Below, piece after piece: positions 11,399-22,854 of a stretch of DNA of 64,000 bases. Origin of the DNA: Selaginella moellendorffii. Its lineage: Eukaryota; Streptophyta; Lycopodiopsida; Selaginellales; Selaginellaceae. The DNA is taken from assembly GCF_000143415.4 (NCBI RefSeq), contig NW_003314306.1, forward strand, positions 923,479 through 987,478, read 5' to 3'. The position numbers and the translations under genes were made by a program. Within the stretch, counting starts at the first letter, position 1, and every line of letters begins with the position of its first letter. Below the pieces are notes generated by a model. It ran no database searches. It was not told where the DNA came from and saw nothing but the letters and a program-made list of their open reading frames with translations.

Positions 11399-12467
11399 AT
11401 GCTAGCGGCTTTCAATCCTGCTGCGCAAGCAGCAGCTCAAGCTCCGCCACCGCCTCCGCCGCCGCCATCGCCGCCCACCCTCACCGCCACACTGCTCTAC
11501 AGCCGCGTGAGCAAGAACATCCTGTGCCTGGAGGCCGGCAAGGAGCTCGTGGACCTGGTGGTGGGCTTCCTCACGCTGCCGCTGGGATGCGTCGTCAAGC
11601 TCCTCCAGGCGATCGAGATCCCGCCACCCGAGGGAGCGCCGCCGCCGCCGATCTCCAGCAAGCGCGAGGTGAAGCCGCTGGTGGGGATCACGAGCCTGTT
11701 CTCGTGCACCGAGAAGCTGGATGAATCGAGGATGTGTTCCAGCAAGAGCTTGCTGGTGGATCCTCGCCCAACCATGACCTTTGGAGACAAAGTGATCCGG
11801 ATCCCCGGGACCGAGGGAGCGGCGATCTACTGCTGCGGCGCCCCGGCGGCGTGCGAGTTCATCACCAAGAAACCGGATCTAAAGTGTCCCAAGCACAAGA
11901 AGGTGATGGAGAACCCGTGCAAAGTCTTGGCGAGCGAGGAGGATGTGATCGCCGCCGCCGCTGCCGCCGCTGGGGGTGGCAAGAAGGAGGAAGCGGCTCC
12001 AAAGAAAGGGAAGAAAGGCGGGGCCCCGGCAGTGGAGGCTGCGCCGCCTCCCGGGTATATCAAAACCGGATCGAGTTTCATGATCACCAACACGCTCGAG
12101 GTTTTCCCGAGCTCCACCATCCAATCCATCTTGCGACTGGGGACGCAAAAGGGCGAGAAGATGAGCGATCTGGAGAGCATGGAGATTCCAGTGTCGGGCG
12201 AGGAGGTAAGCTTTGATCTTTGGTTTCATGCTGATGATCGCTGGATCGATTTGTCACAGATTGTCCAGATGCTAAAGTCGTCGCTTTCTTCCACCAATGT
12301 GCTCAACGATGTGTTTGGCAAGCATTGCAAGAAACGTAAGCGCGAGAAATCTCTCCACCACATTCTTGTTCTTGATGTTCTTCCTCTCGTTTCTTGTGAT
12401 CCCAGCGCTAGCTTCACCGATGATGCTTCTCCCGGCACCACCATCGGCCGGAGCTCTCCCCGCGTAG
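11399..12467 (+). CDS. DUF674 family protein
   Basis: Plant-specific DUF674 protein of unknown biochemical role. The ATG at 11399 is followed by an Ala/Pro-rich leader with a run of prolines, then family landmarks: LYSRVSKNILCLEAGKELVD, LTLPLGCVVKLL, GITSLFSC, a C-rich segment with CCG and KCPKHKK, and SSFMITNTLEVFPSSTIQSI. Exon 1 is 11399-12205. A 54-nt intron (12206-12259) is a multiple of three with no stop, so the frame reads through it if retained; removing it joins SGEE to IVQMLKSSLSS, the expected family end. A second intron, 12336-12405, would give the stop at 12467; without it the frame runs to 12499. A poly-Ala and Lys-rich insert (around residues 184-215) is a low-complexity feature of this copy. 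Confidence 0.82.
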
Positions 12468-12499
12468 AGATCAAACGCAGGAAGAAAAGGAGAGAGTGA

Positions 12500-12959
12500 T
12501 TTAGAGCGTGGATTGGATGATCTTCCGGGAAGAACACAATGTTTGAGATTTATGGCCTAGTGAGGAAGAAAGGCGTTTTAAAAGCTTGCATGGACTGCCA
12601 CGTAGCAAACCTCGCCATGGCCATGGGCATGAATGGGCATGGCCATGCATAGTGCCATTCAACGAGAGGGCGGGAAAAAAATCGCTAGGGGAGGCGTTGT
12701 TCCAATTACAATAAATTTGGTTTCCACAAAATAGCGAAGATGGTTCTTTAGGTTTTGTGGCGCTGCCCTAATTCGTCCGGTCTGGAGCTCGAGCGCGGCG
12801 CCGTGGCAAGGTAGAGCGATTTCTCTCGCAATCTTGTGGAATGTAGATTCGGAGCTCTCGGCCGGCAGCGCGAGCGATCGAAAATGCGGGGGGATTGGCG
12901 ATGGAGCGGCGCCACCGAGTGACGGATTCTTCGCCGCCGGAGGGAGCCGCGGGCGCGAT
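12500..12959. other. Intergenic: DUF674 3' end and PUB62-type 5' UTR
   Basis: No ORF of note. Repeated ATGGCC/GGGCAT words occur at 12615-12650. The frame of the next gene is open upstream to a TTG at 12834, but its first ATG is at 12960, so I treat 12834-12959 as 5' UTR. Confidence 0.5.
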
Positions 12960-14416
12960 ATGACCGGTGGGAGGGGTTTTCCAGGCAGTGGAGCTGTGGC
13001 ATTTCACATCGAGCTGGGCGACGATCGGGAGGCCGTGGAGAGGAGGAGGATTGTGTACGATAGCTCCGGGAGGGACGACGATGGTTTCAATGGAATAGTT
13101 GGCAGGAGTGAGGTGAGCGTTTCTCACAGTGATGGGTCCGAGGACTACGTAGACGAAGAGCTCGACTTGGAAGCTGATGGAAGGGATGGTCTGGTGGATG
13201 GAGATAGAACCCCGCAGATGCAAATTCCCAGCCAGGATAGCTTCCAGAGGATGACGAGCAGCGAGAGGGATAGGATCATGAAAACGGCGAGCCAGAAGTT
13301 TGGGATGTTTCCATTCTTTAACCCCGCGTCCTACAGCGAGAACGGTGCGAGGGAGAGGCCAGAGGGCGATGGAAACGGTGGTGAAGCGGGTGTTCCAGAC
13401 TCCGCTTACTTCAGTTCGATGGTTAACTCCGCGGCTGGACGTGTTCCTCCGGCGACTGATACTACCTCGGTTCGTCACTTCCTGTCGGATCCAGTATCGT
13501 AAGTTGTAGATGTTTCGCTATGCTTGCTAACTTGCGGGGTTTATCAGTGGCGCGCTCATGGAGGACGCTGTCATATTTCCCTGCGGACACTCGGTTGGAA
13601 CCTCTGGCTTTCAACGAGTCCAAGAAACTGTATGTGACGAGAGATGGAATGCTCTTTGTACTGACCATGTTTTTCTTTCTCTTTTGTAGAACGCGTGCGT
13701 TGTTTGTATGATGCCGACTGCTCCTATGTCGGCTGCTCCTAACCATGGTATTGCTGCTCGGATTTTCTCCTAAACTCTCACTTTTTTTCTCTGGCAGCTC
13801 TAAGGCAAGCGGTACACGCCTACAAACGGGAGAGAGAGTTTCCTATAATCACTTGCTCGAAAACGCTGAAGAGGAAACGCGAACAGGTGTGGTGTGGAAC
13901 TTATTTCCTGAGACGTTCTTATCGTTTTGTTTACGTTGTTTTAGGAGGATAATGGGAAAGTCAAGGGCGTGCAATTTCCATACTCGGTCAGTGATCGCGT
14001 TCTTATCAAGGTAAGTGATTTCACAAACTTTAGAATCCCCGGCGATAAATTCTCCGCAAAATCTCACAGGGTAACAAGCGAACTCCCGAGAGATTTGTTG
14101 GCCGCGAAGCGATTATTACCACTCAATGCTTGAATGGATGGTAAAACTCTCGCTTTGATCTGTTCTTTCGTCTCGTTTGACGATGTTCTTTCGCAGGTAC
14201 TTGGTGAGGACAATAGACAATGGCGAGAGCGTCAGGTTACAATACCGATCTCTCCAAAAAATAGGAGGTAGCAAATCGAAGTTTCGTTTTTTTAACTTTG
14301 GATCTTACGAGACATTCTTGTGGCATTCTTGTGGCAGACTAAACGAGCGAAGACAAAGGTTAAAAGGTGAATTCTTCCAGCCCAGATTTTACCAAAGTTT
14401 TGTAGAGAGCCTTTGA
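12960..14416 (+). CDS. PUB62: U-box domain protein, PUB62/PUB63 type
   Basis: Probable E3 ubiquitin ligase of 374 aa. Exons: 12960-13498, 13548-13629, 13690-13747, 13798-13886, 13945-14010, 14070-14140 and 14197-14416; introns are 49-60 nt and all phases agree. The N-terminal third is acidic and Gly/Asp rich. The U-box follows at about 172-240: RHFLSDPVSGALMEDAVIFP, then CGHSVG, NACVVCMMP and an AVHAYKRE helix. After the U-box come FPYSVSDRVLIKGNKRTPERF and YLVRTIDNGESVRLQYRSLQ, a conserved C-terminal module of this family. The start at 12960 is the first in-frame ATG. In the last exon a weak donor at 14267 paired with 14337 would end the protein at once after KIGD; read-through adds 47 residues of doubtful conservation. 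Subfamily recalled from memory. Confidence 0.82.
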
Positions 14417-14651
14417 AAATCAAATTGACGTGTAGCATATTCTCCATCAAATCGACGTGTCAAAGGCGAGGGGCTGCCGTAGGATCACTGATCCGACGGC
14501 CGTGGGAGCTTTCGCGCGAAGGAAGTAGCTCTCCGCTCGCACCGCGCTAGGGCAATAATAATCTCGCGAGGCACATTTCAGGTATGGCGCTAGGGTTTTA
14601 GGCAATTCTCTTCTACAGAGGCGCTAGAGATTCTCGCCAGAGCCACGATTC

Positions 14652-16250
14652 ATGGCGTCTTTAGCTGAGAGGATAGCTTCCGCGTGCCTGGCAGGTGATT
14701 GATCTTTGAAAAATTCGAGTGCGAGAGATCTGATCGGCCGATTGATGCAGTTCTTACGATTGCGCCGCTCGTCGTCAACGTAAATCCCAACGCTAACGTG
14801 ATTCTTACCGCCTGCCTGACTGTTTTCATCGGTTGTCATCGATCCGTCAAGCCGGCTCCGCCCGTGGTAAGTGTTCTTGAGCTCCTTGCTTTTTCATATG
14901 TGAAAAAACGTTCTTTGTACAGGAAACTCTTTCCAAGGGACATGCCATACGCTTCCCTTTCGTCGGCAGTGCCGTCCTATGCTCTTTGTTTCTTCTCTTC
15001 AAATTTATTCCCAAGGAGCTGATCAACGGGATACTCACGCTCTACTTCGTGGTTCTCGGAGTTCTTGCTCTAACGTAAGTAACTTGTGTGTCAAGGAAAA
15101 TTAACTCATTGTTCTTGTAGTGCTACCATCTGGCCAGATGTCAAAGACTTCATTCCAAAGGCCTGGGACGAGAAAGAGATTTCTTTACATCTTCCGTATT
15201 TCACCAGTAAGATCATCTCATTTTATCACTTTGTGCGATTTTTCTTAGGATTCGCTGCAGATGTTGGTGTGGAGTTTACTCTTGCCCAGCTGTTTGTATC
15301 CATTCCGGGAATTTGCTTTTGTGCTTGGTATGCTCTACGAAAACACTGGCTGGCGAACAACACCCTCGGACTGGCATTCTCGATACAGGTGCTTTAGAGC
15401 TCTTCTTTTCTCAATTTACACAATGAACATACTTTCAGGGAATCGAGATGCTGTCTCTGGGCTCATTCAAGATCGGGGCGATTCTTCTGGTACCGTGTTC
15501 ACTTACAAAACAACACTTTGATGATTTGTTTTCTCTCTCTGTCTCGCCAGGCCGGGCTATTCGTATATGACATCTTCTGGGTATTCTTCACTCCTGTGAT
15601 GGTCACCGTTGCGAAGTCCTTTGATGCTCCCATCAAGGTTTGCTCTCTCAGTGCAATGCATCCTTCTCTAATCCCTCCATGCAGCTAATCTTCCCGACTG
15701 GCTCTTCGAGCAAACCGTTCTCTATGCTGGGTCTCGGCGACATAGTAATCCCAGGTAAAGCCATCTTTTTCCTCTTCTTTGGTGACGGGGGATTTCAACT
15801 CAGGAATTTTTGTTGCACTGGCTCTGCGATTCGATGTGTCTCGGGGCACTGGAAAGCGCTACTTCACCAGTGCGTTTATGGGCTATATAACTGGAATCGT
15901 GGCCACCATAATCGTCATGAACGTGTTTCAAGCTGCTCAGGTAGAAGTTCAAGCACTACTGTTTAAAAGCTTGTCTGACTTTCTCCTTGGTGTTCTATCC
16001 AGCCCGCATTGCTGTACATTGTACCGTGCGTGACGGGCTTCTTGGCCGTTCACTGCCTTGCGAAAGGGGAGATCAAACCGGTAAATCACACATCTAGTTA
16101 CATCTAGTTCTTGTTTTGCCTCGAAATCTTACATGGTTTTTTTCCTTGTGATTCTAGCTCCTGGAATTCGATGAGGCTGCCACAAAACGAGCTCTCGAAG
16201 AAGCAACGAGCTCGGAAGAAACCACTGAATCCACCAAAAAGGATGACTAA
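14652..16250 (+). CDS. SPP: Signal peptide peptidase (intramembrane aspartyl protease)
   Basis: Eleven exons: 14652-14694, 14751-14866, 14923-15074, 15121-15206, 15261-15388, 15439-15489, 15551-15637, 15685-15754, 15804-15940, 16003-16080, 16158-16250. They total 346 aa, close to about 344 for Arabidopsis SPP, and every junction keeps frame. SPP is a multi-pass ER protein that cuts signal peptides left in the membrane. Catalytic motifs are intact: YDIFWVFF (Asp about 199), GLGDIVIPG (Asp about 240) and PALLYIVP (from about 291). The protein ends in KKDD, which fits a KKxx ER-retrieval signal. The N-terminus APLVVNVNPNANVILTACLT matches the family, which supports the ATG. Introns are 46-77 nt. 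Confidence 0.95.
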
Positions 16251-16685
16251 CAAAGGTAAATTTTTGTATCGCCAAGAACAACGTCTTGTTTTTCAAAACA
16301 TTTAAAAAAAGTTTGGAAATTTTGGCATCCGACGCTTTCCAGGATTGAAAGGTCGAGATTGAAAGGAATATACGAATATGCCGCCACGCGAAGGTAACGT
16401 CTCTTCAACATGGCGCGCGACCCGTGGTGCTTGGAAACGAGGGTTTCGTTCCAAGACTGGGGCCAGTAGTCCCGGCGATCGCCACTCGCCGGTCCGATCG
16501 CTCCATTCGTGATCTTTGCCCTAGATTTCGGCGCGGCCCAGAAATCGGCAGCGCAGTCTTGACAATGTGAGTTCTTGGCTGGATTCCGCAGCGGAATCCT
16601 CGCTAGTCCGTGTTCCAGGTGGGAGCTTCGCCGCCGGCTGTGGCGAATCAGCTAGGATCGGCTGGAGCTCCAGAAAACCAGCGCA
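16251..16685. other. Intergenic: SPP 3' end to kinesin 5' UTR
   Basis: 435 bp with no gene-like ORF. GC content rises toward the kinesin start, consistent with a promoter and 5' UTR. I see no clear TATA box. Confidence 0.4.
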
Positions 16686-19511
16686 ATGAAGGTCGACGCG
16701 GGGCAAATCCGGATTATCATGCGGCCTTCTCGCCCCGAGATTGAAGGTAAAGCTCGCGATTCTTAGCCCCCTTTCGGTCTCGATCAATGGGAATTTTTCT
16801 TGCGGTCTTTGCAGCTGTGACTCCTTCCACTGTTAGTCGCAGCCCGACTAGCAGGAGCCCGAGGAGTCCCGCGAGCGTGGCAAAGAGTGGATCGGACTCC
16901 GAGCACAAGGCTAGCAATATCCATGTATACGTTCGCGTTCGTCCTCTCGCGAAGGACGAGATAGCTTCCGGGGTAAAGTCCGCGGTGGAAGTGTCCAGGG
17001 ACGAGACAACCATCCAGGTTGGTGAGTACATTATATGGCACTGGAAAATTCACTAAGATTTCGTTAAAGGGAGAATGAGACGAGTGGGACTCCTCCACTG
17101 TGCTAAATTGCTACGCTATGTCAGGTTGTGGATCGCCAGCAATCTTTCGGGTATACGGCCATGAAAACGTTCCAGGTGTGTGAAGAAGTTTTTCTTTTCT
17201 TTCTACCTTGTAAGATTCGCTAAGCTTGTGTGTGGGATTTTTGGCAGTTTGATGGCTGCTTTGGTCCCTCCATCACGCAAGAGAAGCTCATGGAGAAGTG
17301 TAATATGAGGAAGCTGCTGGACTCGGTGCTGGATGGTTACTCGTCGACTGTGATGGCTTATGGCCAAACTGGCTCGGGGAAGACTTACACAATGTGTGGT
17401 CGCCAAGAGGTAAGAGCTTTGAGCGATGGAGTTGAGCTAACACTCAATGTGAATGTAGGGTAGCGTGAAGGAGAAGATAACAGAGGGTGGTGTTATTGCT
17501 CGTTCAGTGAGATATATTTTCGAAGCTATCAGAAGACGAACCGTATTGGATGATCAGAAAACGTACTCCTTGCGGGCCTCCTACTTTGAGATCTACAATG
17601 AGCAAGTATGTTTCTCTCATTTTGCTCGTTTCTCCCTTTTGTGACGAAATGAATTAAGAATGACAGGTCCATGATTTACTGCGGGAGGAGTGCTCTCCAA
17701 GGGAGGTCAGATGGAACCAGTCGGACGGTTTTCACGTTGAAGGCCTTCTTGTTGTGGATTGCGAGACTGTTGAAGACGTGTTTGCTGTTGTGAACGAAGG
17801 GGCCAAGAACCGCAAGGTAGCTGAAAGAAGAATCTAGATCGTTCTAATGTTCTGGATTTTACAGGTTGGCTCTCACAATCAAAACAAGGATAGCAGCAGG
17901 AGTCATTGTATTATGACCCTGTACGTGGATTCCATATCTTCCATGGGAGATGGGCCAATTCTACTGAGACATGGCCGACTACTATTTGTTGATTTGGCCG
18001 GAAGTGAAAGGTTGAAGAAAACAAAAAGCTCCGGCGACATGCTGAAAGAGACGGGAAGCATAAACCGGTCGCTTTTTACGCTTGGCAAGGTAATCTTGAC
18101 GCGTTTATCGAGCCATTCGAGTTAATGCTCAATGTACAGGTTATCTCAGCTTTATCGGAGGGTAAGAAGGAGGAGATAGTACCATACAGGTCTGGATGTG
18201 TTTGTAATGTGAATTAGCTCGAGCTTACGCATTTTGGCAATGCAGGGAGAGCATGTTGACGAAGCTTATAATGGAGAGTTTGGGAGGCAGCAGCCTGGGA
18301 CTTATGATTGCTTGTGTTTCTCCGGCAACAACCGTTGTCGATCAAACGTTGAGCACCCTGCATTACGCCACTTGCGCGAAGCAGATTGTCAACATTCCAT
18401 CTGTGAAGATGGACGAGAAAGACAGGGTACGTATGACATCCTTTCCGACAGGGAAACTTACTGACGTGTTTATGTTTCGCAGGTCATAACACAACTCCAG
18501 AAAGAAGTGTCTCGCCTGAAAGACGAAAACCAGTCGCTGAGGTCGAAGCTGGGGATCATGGGAACTGGACAAATCTGCGACATAGCGACGTTGTCAAACT
18601 GCGCTTCGAAAATGTGCATGCCATGCTCAAAGCCGGACGCGAGGCCGAACGACTACATCCCTTCCAAGGTACGTCCACTACTCTTTCCCTTTAGACTGCA
18701 TCTATTGACCGGTAACCCAGGTGGATGTGGGCTTGGAGAAACCAATCCCATGGCCTCATGGTGTTTCATCATGAAACTAATGGGTGGGGAGATGCATTTC
18801 CTGCATCGGAGGAGGGGGACTTTACATACTTTGGCTAGACGTTCCATCAGAGAGTCTTTCTTCCTGGTTCCTGGGTCTGTGGTGGTGCTGTGCATGTTGT
18901 GCATGCTTGCTTCTTTGTCTTTCTTATTCATGTTGTGGCATTTCTCTGGCAAGACAAAGTTTCAGCTGAGCTACAGCCTGGATTGTCGACGAGCTAAGGC
19001 TAGTGGAACAGGGCAGGAAAGACGTGAGAATGTAGTAAACAGGGCCAGGAGAAGAGCAGGCAGGAGGATAGGCGTAGTAGATAGGGGGTAACGCTGAACC
19101 TTGTGAAAGAACCGCGCTGCTTGCTCTTTTAGCTTTTGCTTTTTGCCAACTCGTTTTGAATGGAACCATGGGTGCTGCGTGCAGGAGATCACAGGCGGAG
19201 AAAAGCTGCCTGAGGGACGCTTAAGTAGAAATGGCAGTCCGGATAAGCAGCCGGGCAGTGAGGATTGGTCCGTGGTAGAGTTTTTCACTCGGTACAGTAG
19301 GGAGAGTCTAAAGGGGACAGGGAAGGCAAAATGGTTACAGCAGGCAGCAAACAGGAGGCAGCGGATATGTGTGGATCACTTGACTCCGTCGATCAAAAAC
19401 AAGGTGCTGTCGCGGACGAGCAGCCGGTGTGGTCCGTCCGAGCCGGATTTCCAAGGAAGTATCATTGTCAACCACGACGCGTTCTATCGGATACTGGACT
19501 TGGATTTGTAG
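16686..19511 (+). CDS. Kinesin motor protein (N-terminal motor, subfamily uncertain)
   Basis: Microtubule motor. Exons: 16686-16746, 16815-17017, 17125-17175, 17248-17409, 17459-17605, 17667-17816, 17865-18089, 18140-18189, 18246-18426, 18483-18668, all in phase (472 aa). Motifs: HVYVRVRPL at the motor start; P-loop GQTGSGKT at about 144-151; switch I SSRSH at about 268-272; switch II DLAGSE at about 301-306; then YRESMLTKLIMESLGG and STLHYATCAKQI. A neck coiled coil follows (VITQLQKEVSRLKDENQSLR). The 3' end is unclear. A 516-nt intron to 19185 gives 580 aa ending at 19511. A 52-nt intron to 18721 gives a stop at 18772-18774. Retention reads on to 19091 through a hydrophobic stretch. The tail is short for a kinesin. 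KIF12-like is a guess. Confidence 0.85.
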
Positions 19512-20549
19512 CGTGGGTGACGGGACGGGCAGCACACGGGGGTGGAAGTGTTTGATGGTTTGTCGGGTCATCCGAAAGCCAGGGCTGCGCAGGCGAAAAA
19601 ACTCCAGCTCAAAAACGCAGGAAGAGCTGTAAGTTGGAAGTTTGTGACTGCCTGGTTTTGCTTTGCATCGTTTGCCTTCTTTCTCTTTTTGTTACTTCTT
19701 CTTCACAGCGATGTTTCTACAGTGGCTAACGTCGTGTTTGATATTCTATCGATGCAGAGAGATTTGTGGTCGTGCTTCTGCTTTTGGTGGCCACGGCCTA
19801 GATGATATTTTTTTGGGGGGTCCATCCTCGTCGGTCGGGAATGTACATTCTAATCATCCTGTTTCGAAAGGAGACAGGAGCTTCAAATAGGACTCTACTC
19901 TCTCGTCCATCCATCCAGGTAGCGTGTTTTGCTCTAGCTTCGTAGAGTTCTTTCATTCTTTTCTACGGGAATGTCTCAGCTAGATTGGATTGATTAAACT
20001 GCCAGCAGTAGTAAAGCAGGCAGCGCGTGTCGATCGATCGACAAGTTTCACGCGGAAGACGATCGCGCGAAACTTACGAGACGAAAAGCCAACGCCAGCA
20101 AACTCCTTTTTAAAGAAGAAGAAGGCGCGACATCCAACGGCGGAGGTTTCCAACGGCTGGGATCTCTTTTCGCCTCCATCTTGTTGCCAAATCGCCATCG
20201 CGGAAGCGACGTTGTGGCGACCGTTTCCAAATCCCGGGGCATATTCTCCGGCACCAACGCGTACGACACAATCGCTCTGCGATGTAGGTAGACGTGTTGC
20301 TGTTTCTTCCCGGAAAGCATAAAAACAGAGCATCCCTCTCTTTTTCTTCTCTCCCTCTTGGCGCTCTTTGTCTCGTCTAGCCCCCAATTCTCCGCTTCTC
20401 CCGCTCGATTCTCTCAATCCAGGGCCGCAATTGCCCTCTCTCTGCCAGATTTGAAGTGGGCAGCGTCCAATTTCGCGTTTCCGCCGCGGATTGATCTGGG
20501 TTGGAGCTGGTGCTCTGTTTTTTGCCTTTGCTAGTGTTCTTGGGTGGCT
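19512..20549. other. Intergenic: kinesin 3' region and NHL promoter
   Basis: A possible 3' UTR intron of the kinesin gene has a GTAAG donor at 19629 and a TGCAG acceptor near 19758. Farther on is a CT-rich leader (20330-20420) before the next start codon. A 145-codon minus-strand ORF at 19980-20417 looks like chance. Confidence 0.4.
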
Positions 20550-21245
20550 ATGGCGGAGCTAAACAGGCCTCCCCAGCAGCAGAAGCTCAACGGCGCCTAC
20601 TACGTCCCGAATGCCTACCCGGTCGGCGACAATCGCAAGCGGCCATCGGGGCGCAGGAGCCGGATTGGATTTTGCTGCCGCTGCCTGTGCTCCACGCTCC
20701 TGGCGATCATCTTCGCGCTGGGCATCGCGGCGCTCGTCATCTGGCTCGTCCTCCGCCCCAAGGCGCCCAAGTACACGGTCCAGGACGTGAGGATCAACGC
20801 GCTCAATGTCACCGCCGGCTCTAGATCCGTGGACACGGACATCGTGCTGGGCATCCGGGCCGAGAATCCAAACAAGCGCATCACGATCAAGTATGGCGGC
20901 ATCCACGCGCGGGTCTTCTTCCTGGGCACGCAGATTGGGGCGGGATCCATCGCTCCATTCACGCAGCCCAGGAGGAACGTGACGGTGGTGAGCGCGCCCA
21001 TCCGTGGATCGGGCGTGGTAGTGTCCCAGCCCACCGCGTCCAGCCTGAGAGCGTCGGTCGATCGCAGCAGCATTCCACTGGTTGTGGACGTGAATGTGAG
21101 GGCCAAGATCAAGACCGGGAGCGCGAGCACGTTTTGGTTCCGCGTGAGAGTGAGGTGCGCGATCCGGGTGAGCTCGCCGGCGTCGCCGGGCGGGGCGAGG
21201 ATGCTGAGCAAGAACTGCAAGAGGCGTGGTGGCAAATTCTGGTAG
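20550..21245 (+). CDS. NDR1/HIN1-like (NHL) LEA-2 membrane protein
   Basis: Intronless, 231 aa, starting at the ATG at 20550 (the frame is open from a GTG at 20544). A basic, Cys-containing cytosolic N-terminus (NRKRPSGRRSR, FCCRCLC) precedes one membrane segment at about 47-68 (STLLAIIFALGIAALVIWLV). A LEA-2 beta-sandwich domain follows, with PKYTVQDVRINALNVT, the family hallmark AENPNKRITIKYGG, then LGTQIGAGSIAPFTQPRRNV and a C-terminal stretch ending in KNCKRRGGKFW. NHL proteins sit in the plasma membrane and are linked to defence and stress. The layout (N-in, domain outside) is inferred from the family. Confidence 0.9.
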   Translation: MAELNRPPQQQKLNGAYYVPNAYPVGDNRKRPSGRRSRIGFCCRCLCSTLLAIIFALGIAALVIWLVLRPKAPKYTVQDVRINALNVTAGSRSVDTDIVLGIRAENPNKRITIKYGGIHARVFFLGTQIGAGSIAPFTQPRRNVTVVSAPIRGSGVVVSQPTASSLRASVDRSSIPLVVDVNVRAKIKTGSASTFWFRVRVRCAIRVSSPASPGGARMLSKNCKRRGGKFW

Positions 21246-21787
21246 AAGAAGAATGGAAATCGCCCTCCTCGCTCCCTCGCTCGCTCGCTGGGGGACGAAT
21301 TTTCATATACATCCTTTCGTTTTTGGTCCCCTTTCTCTTCTCGCTCGCATTGTTTCTATAGATCGATCCAATTCCTCCCTCTCGATGGAAATTGGCCATG
21401 GATTTGAGCTTTGTTTGTGCTGCCAAGGATCTATTCCTTGCTTTCGAGTTTCATTTTTACAGTGGTGTGAATACTAAAGAGATCTATAAACATGCATTCT
21501 TCGTTCGTCCGCCACGGAAATTTGCTCGCCCTTGTGGCGCGATTCCTCTTTTTTTACTGTGCGATTTACACCATGGAAATTGCTTTTTCGCCTCGTTTCT
21601 TGGGATCGTGTGGCGTGGAGCTACCTGTCAATCTCAGACACAGAGGGTGTGATCCAGCAGTGACAAGATGCTGACGCTTGACTGGGCAGTTTGACCGGGT
21701 CAACCCATTCGGTCAACCCAGCAAAGGACTTTCGTCCATCTTTAACATTTTCGCTCTTCCTTGATGATCTAATCCAGGAATTCTCTA
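21246..21787. other. Intergenic between convergent genes
   Basis: 542 bp between the NHL stop and the SDR stop, which face each other. Pyrimidine-rich 3' UTR sequence is present and there is no gene-like ORF. A GGTCAACCCA-type direct repeat occurs at about 21690-21720. Confidence 0.4.
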
Positions 21788-22852
21788 TCACGATTTTGGA
21801 GGCGAGAATCCATAGACAGTGAAGCCACCGTCAACGCTGATCACTTGCCCGGAAACGTAGGAAGACGCTGGCATTGCCAGGAACGCTACAACCGCGGAGA
21901 CTTCGTGGGGTTCCCCGACTCGTCCCGCGGGCGTTCGATCCACCACCGCAGCTTCGTAGCCGGGCCTGCCCAGAACCTACGAGTCGAATCAGTTTGAGAA
22001 GAACTTTCGAAGAACTAACGAAAAACTTTAAGAACTTTCTACTAGAGCTTGGCACCTGTTGCGCAAGATCAGTTTTGATGTACCATGGGGCCACTGCATT
22101 GACACGGATCCCATCTTGAGCCCAGTCACACGCCAAGTTCTTGGTGATTTGATTCATGGCACCTGTTAGAAGGTAGAAGATGTATGGAAGTTATCCTTTT
22201 GCTCGTATCTACCTTTGGTGGCTGCGTAGAGTACGCCCGTGGAGATGGCCACCACTCCGGCCACCGAGGAGATGAAAACCAGGCTGGAGTTTCCAGCGGC
22301 TTTGAGCAATGGGTGAGCCAATTGCGATGTGTGAAAGGCGGAGTCGAAGTTTGTGGAGAAAACCGTGGAGACGTCCTCGCCAGTGTACTCCAGCGTAGGC
22401 TTTCTTACGTTGGTTCCAACGTTGTTTACCTGGAGACAAGAGGAGATTGATCAGAACAGAAGGACCAAGGACGAAGCTCAAGAGATCTAGAAAAGATGGA
22501 TAGTGCTTACAAGAATGTCGAGCTTTCCACCAAAGTGTTGGGACACAAGGCCCATGAGTGCTTCTCTCTCGCTGGGGTTGGAGAGATCACAAGTGGAGCC
22601 ATGGACGTCGAGGTTGGATTGGCGCCACTCCTGGAGCCGCTCGCTCAAGCTCTGCCCGGAGCGCGAGCATGTATACACGGAAGCTCCAAGGCCCGCAAGC
22701 TCCTCCACAACCGCTCGCCTGGGTGTCATCCAAATTTTTTTTGGGTGGATTTGAGACCATCTACATGAAAGAGCCTACCCGATTCCCCGTGTTCCTCCCG
22801 TGACGAGGGCGCTCTTGCCGCTCAAGCTCCATCGCTGGGAAAGGGATCCCAT
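21788..22852 (-). CDS. Tropinone reductase-like short-chain dehydrogenase, copy 1
   Basis: NAD(P)H-dependent SDR of 264 aa. Minus-strand exons: 22779-22852, 22511-22718, 22213-22429, 22056-22162, 21788-21976; phases agree. Motifs: cofactor site TGGTRGIG (18-25), NNVG (96-99), catalytic Ser about 149 in FISSVAG, and YAATK with Tyr 162 and Lys 166. The C-terminal part reads [17 protein letters not shown] and [17 protein letters not shown]. This is the plant tropinone-reductase-like (SDR65C) pattern; the natural substrate cannot be read from sequence. A second gene with the same five-exon plan lies 1.26 kb upstream (24110-25181), and a broken third is near 26.8-27.3 kb. Confidence 0.93.
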
Positions 22853-22854
22853 TC

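Noticed and set aside
12834-12959. N-terminal extension of the PUB62-type protein
   Set aside because: The frame is open from a TTG only. The first ATG is at 12960, so the extension is treated as 5' UTR.
19980-20417. 145-codon minus-strand ORF upstream of the NHL gene
   Set aside because: Covers the 5' UTR and promoter of the NHL gene, low complexity (Glu/Lys/Arg and Phe runs), no family resemblance.
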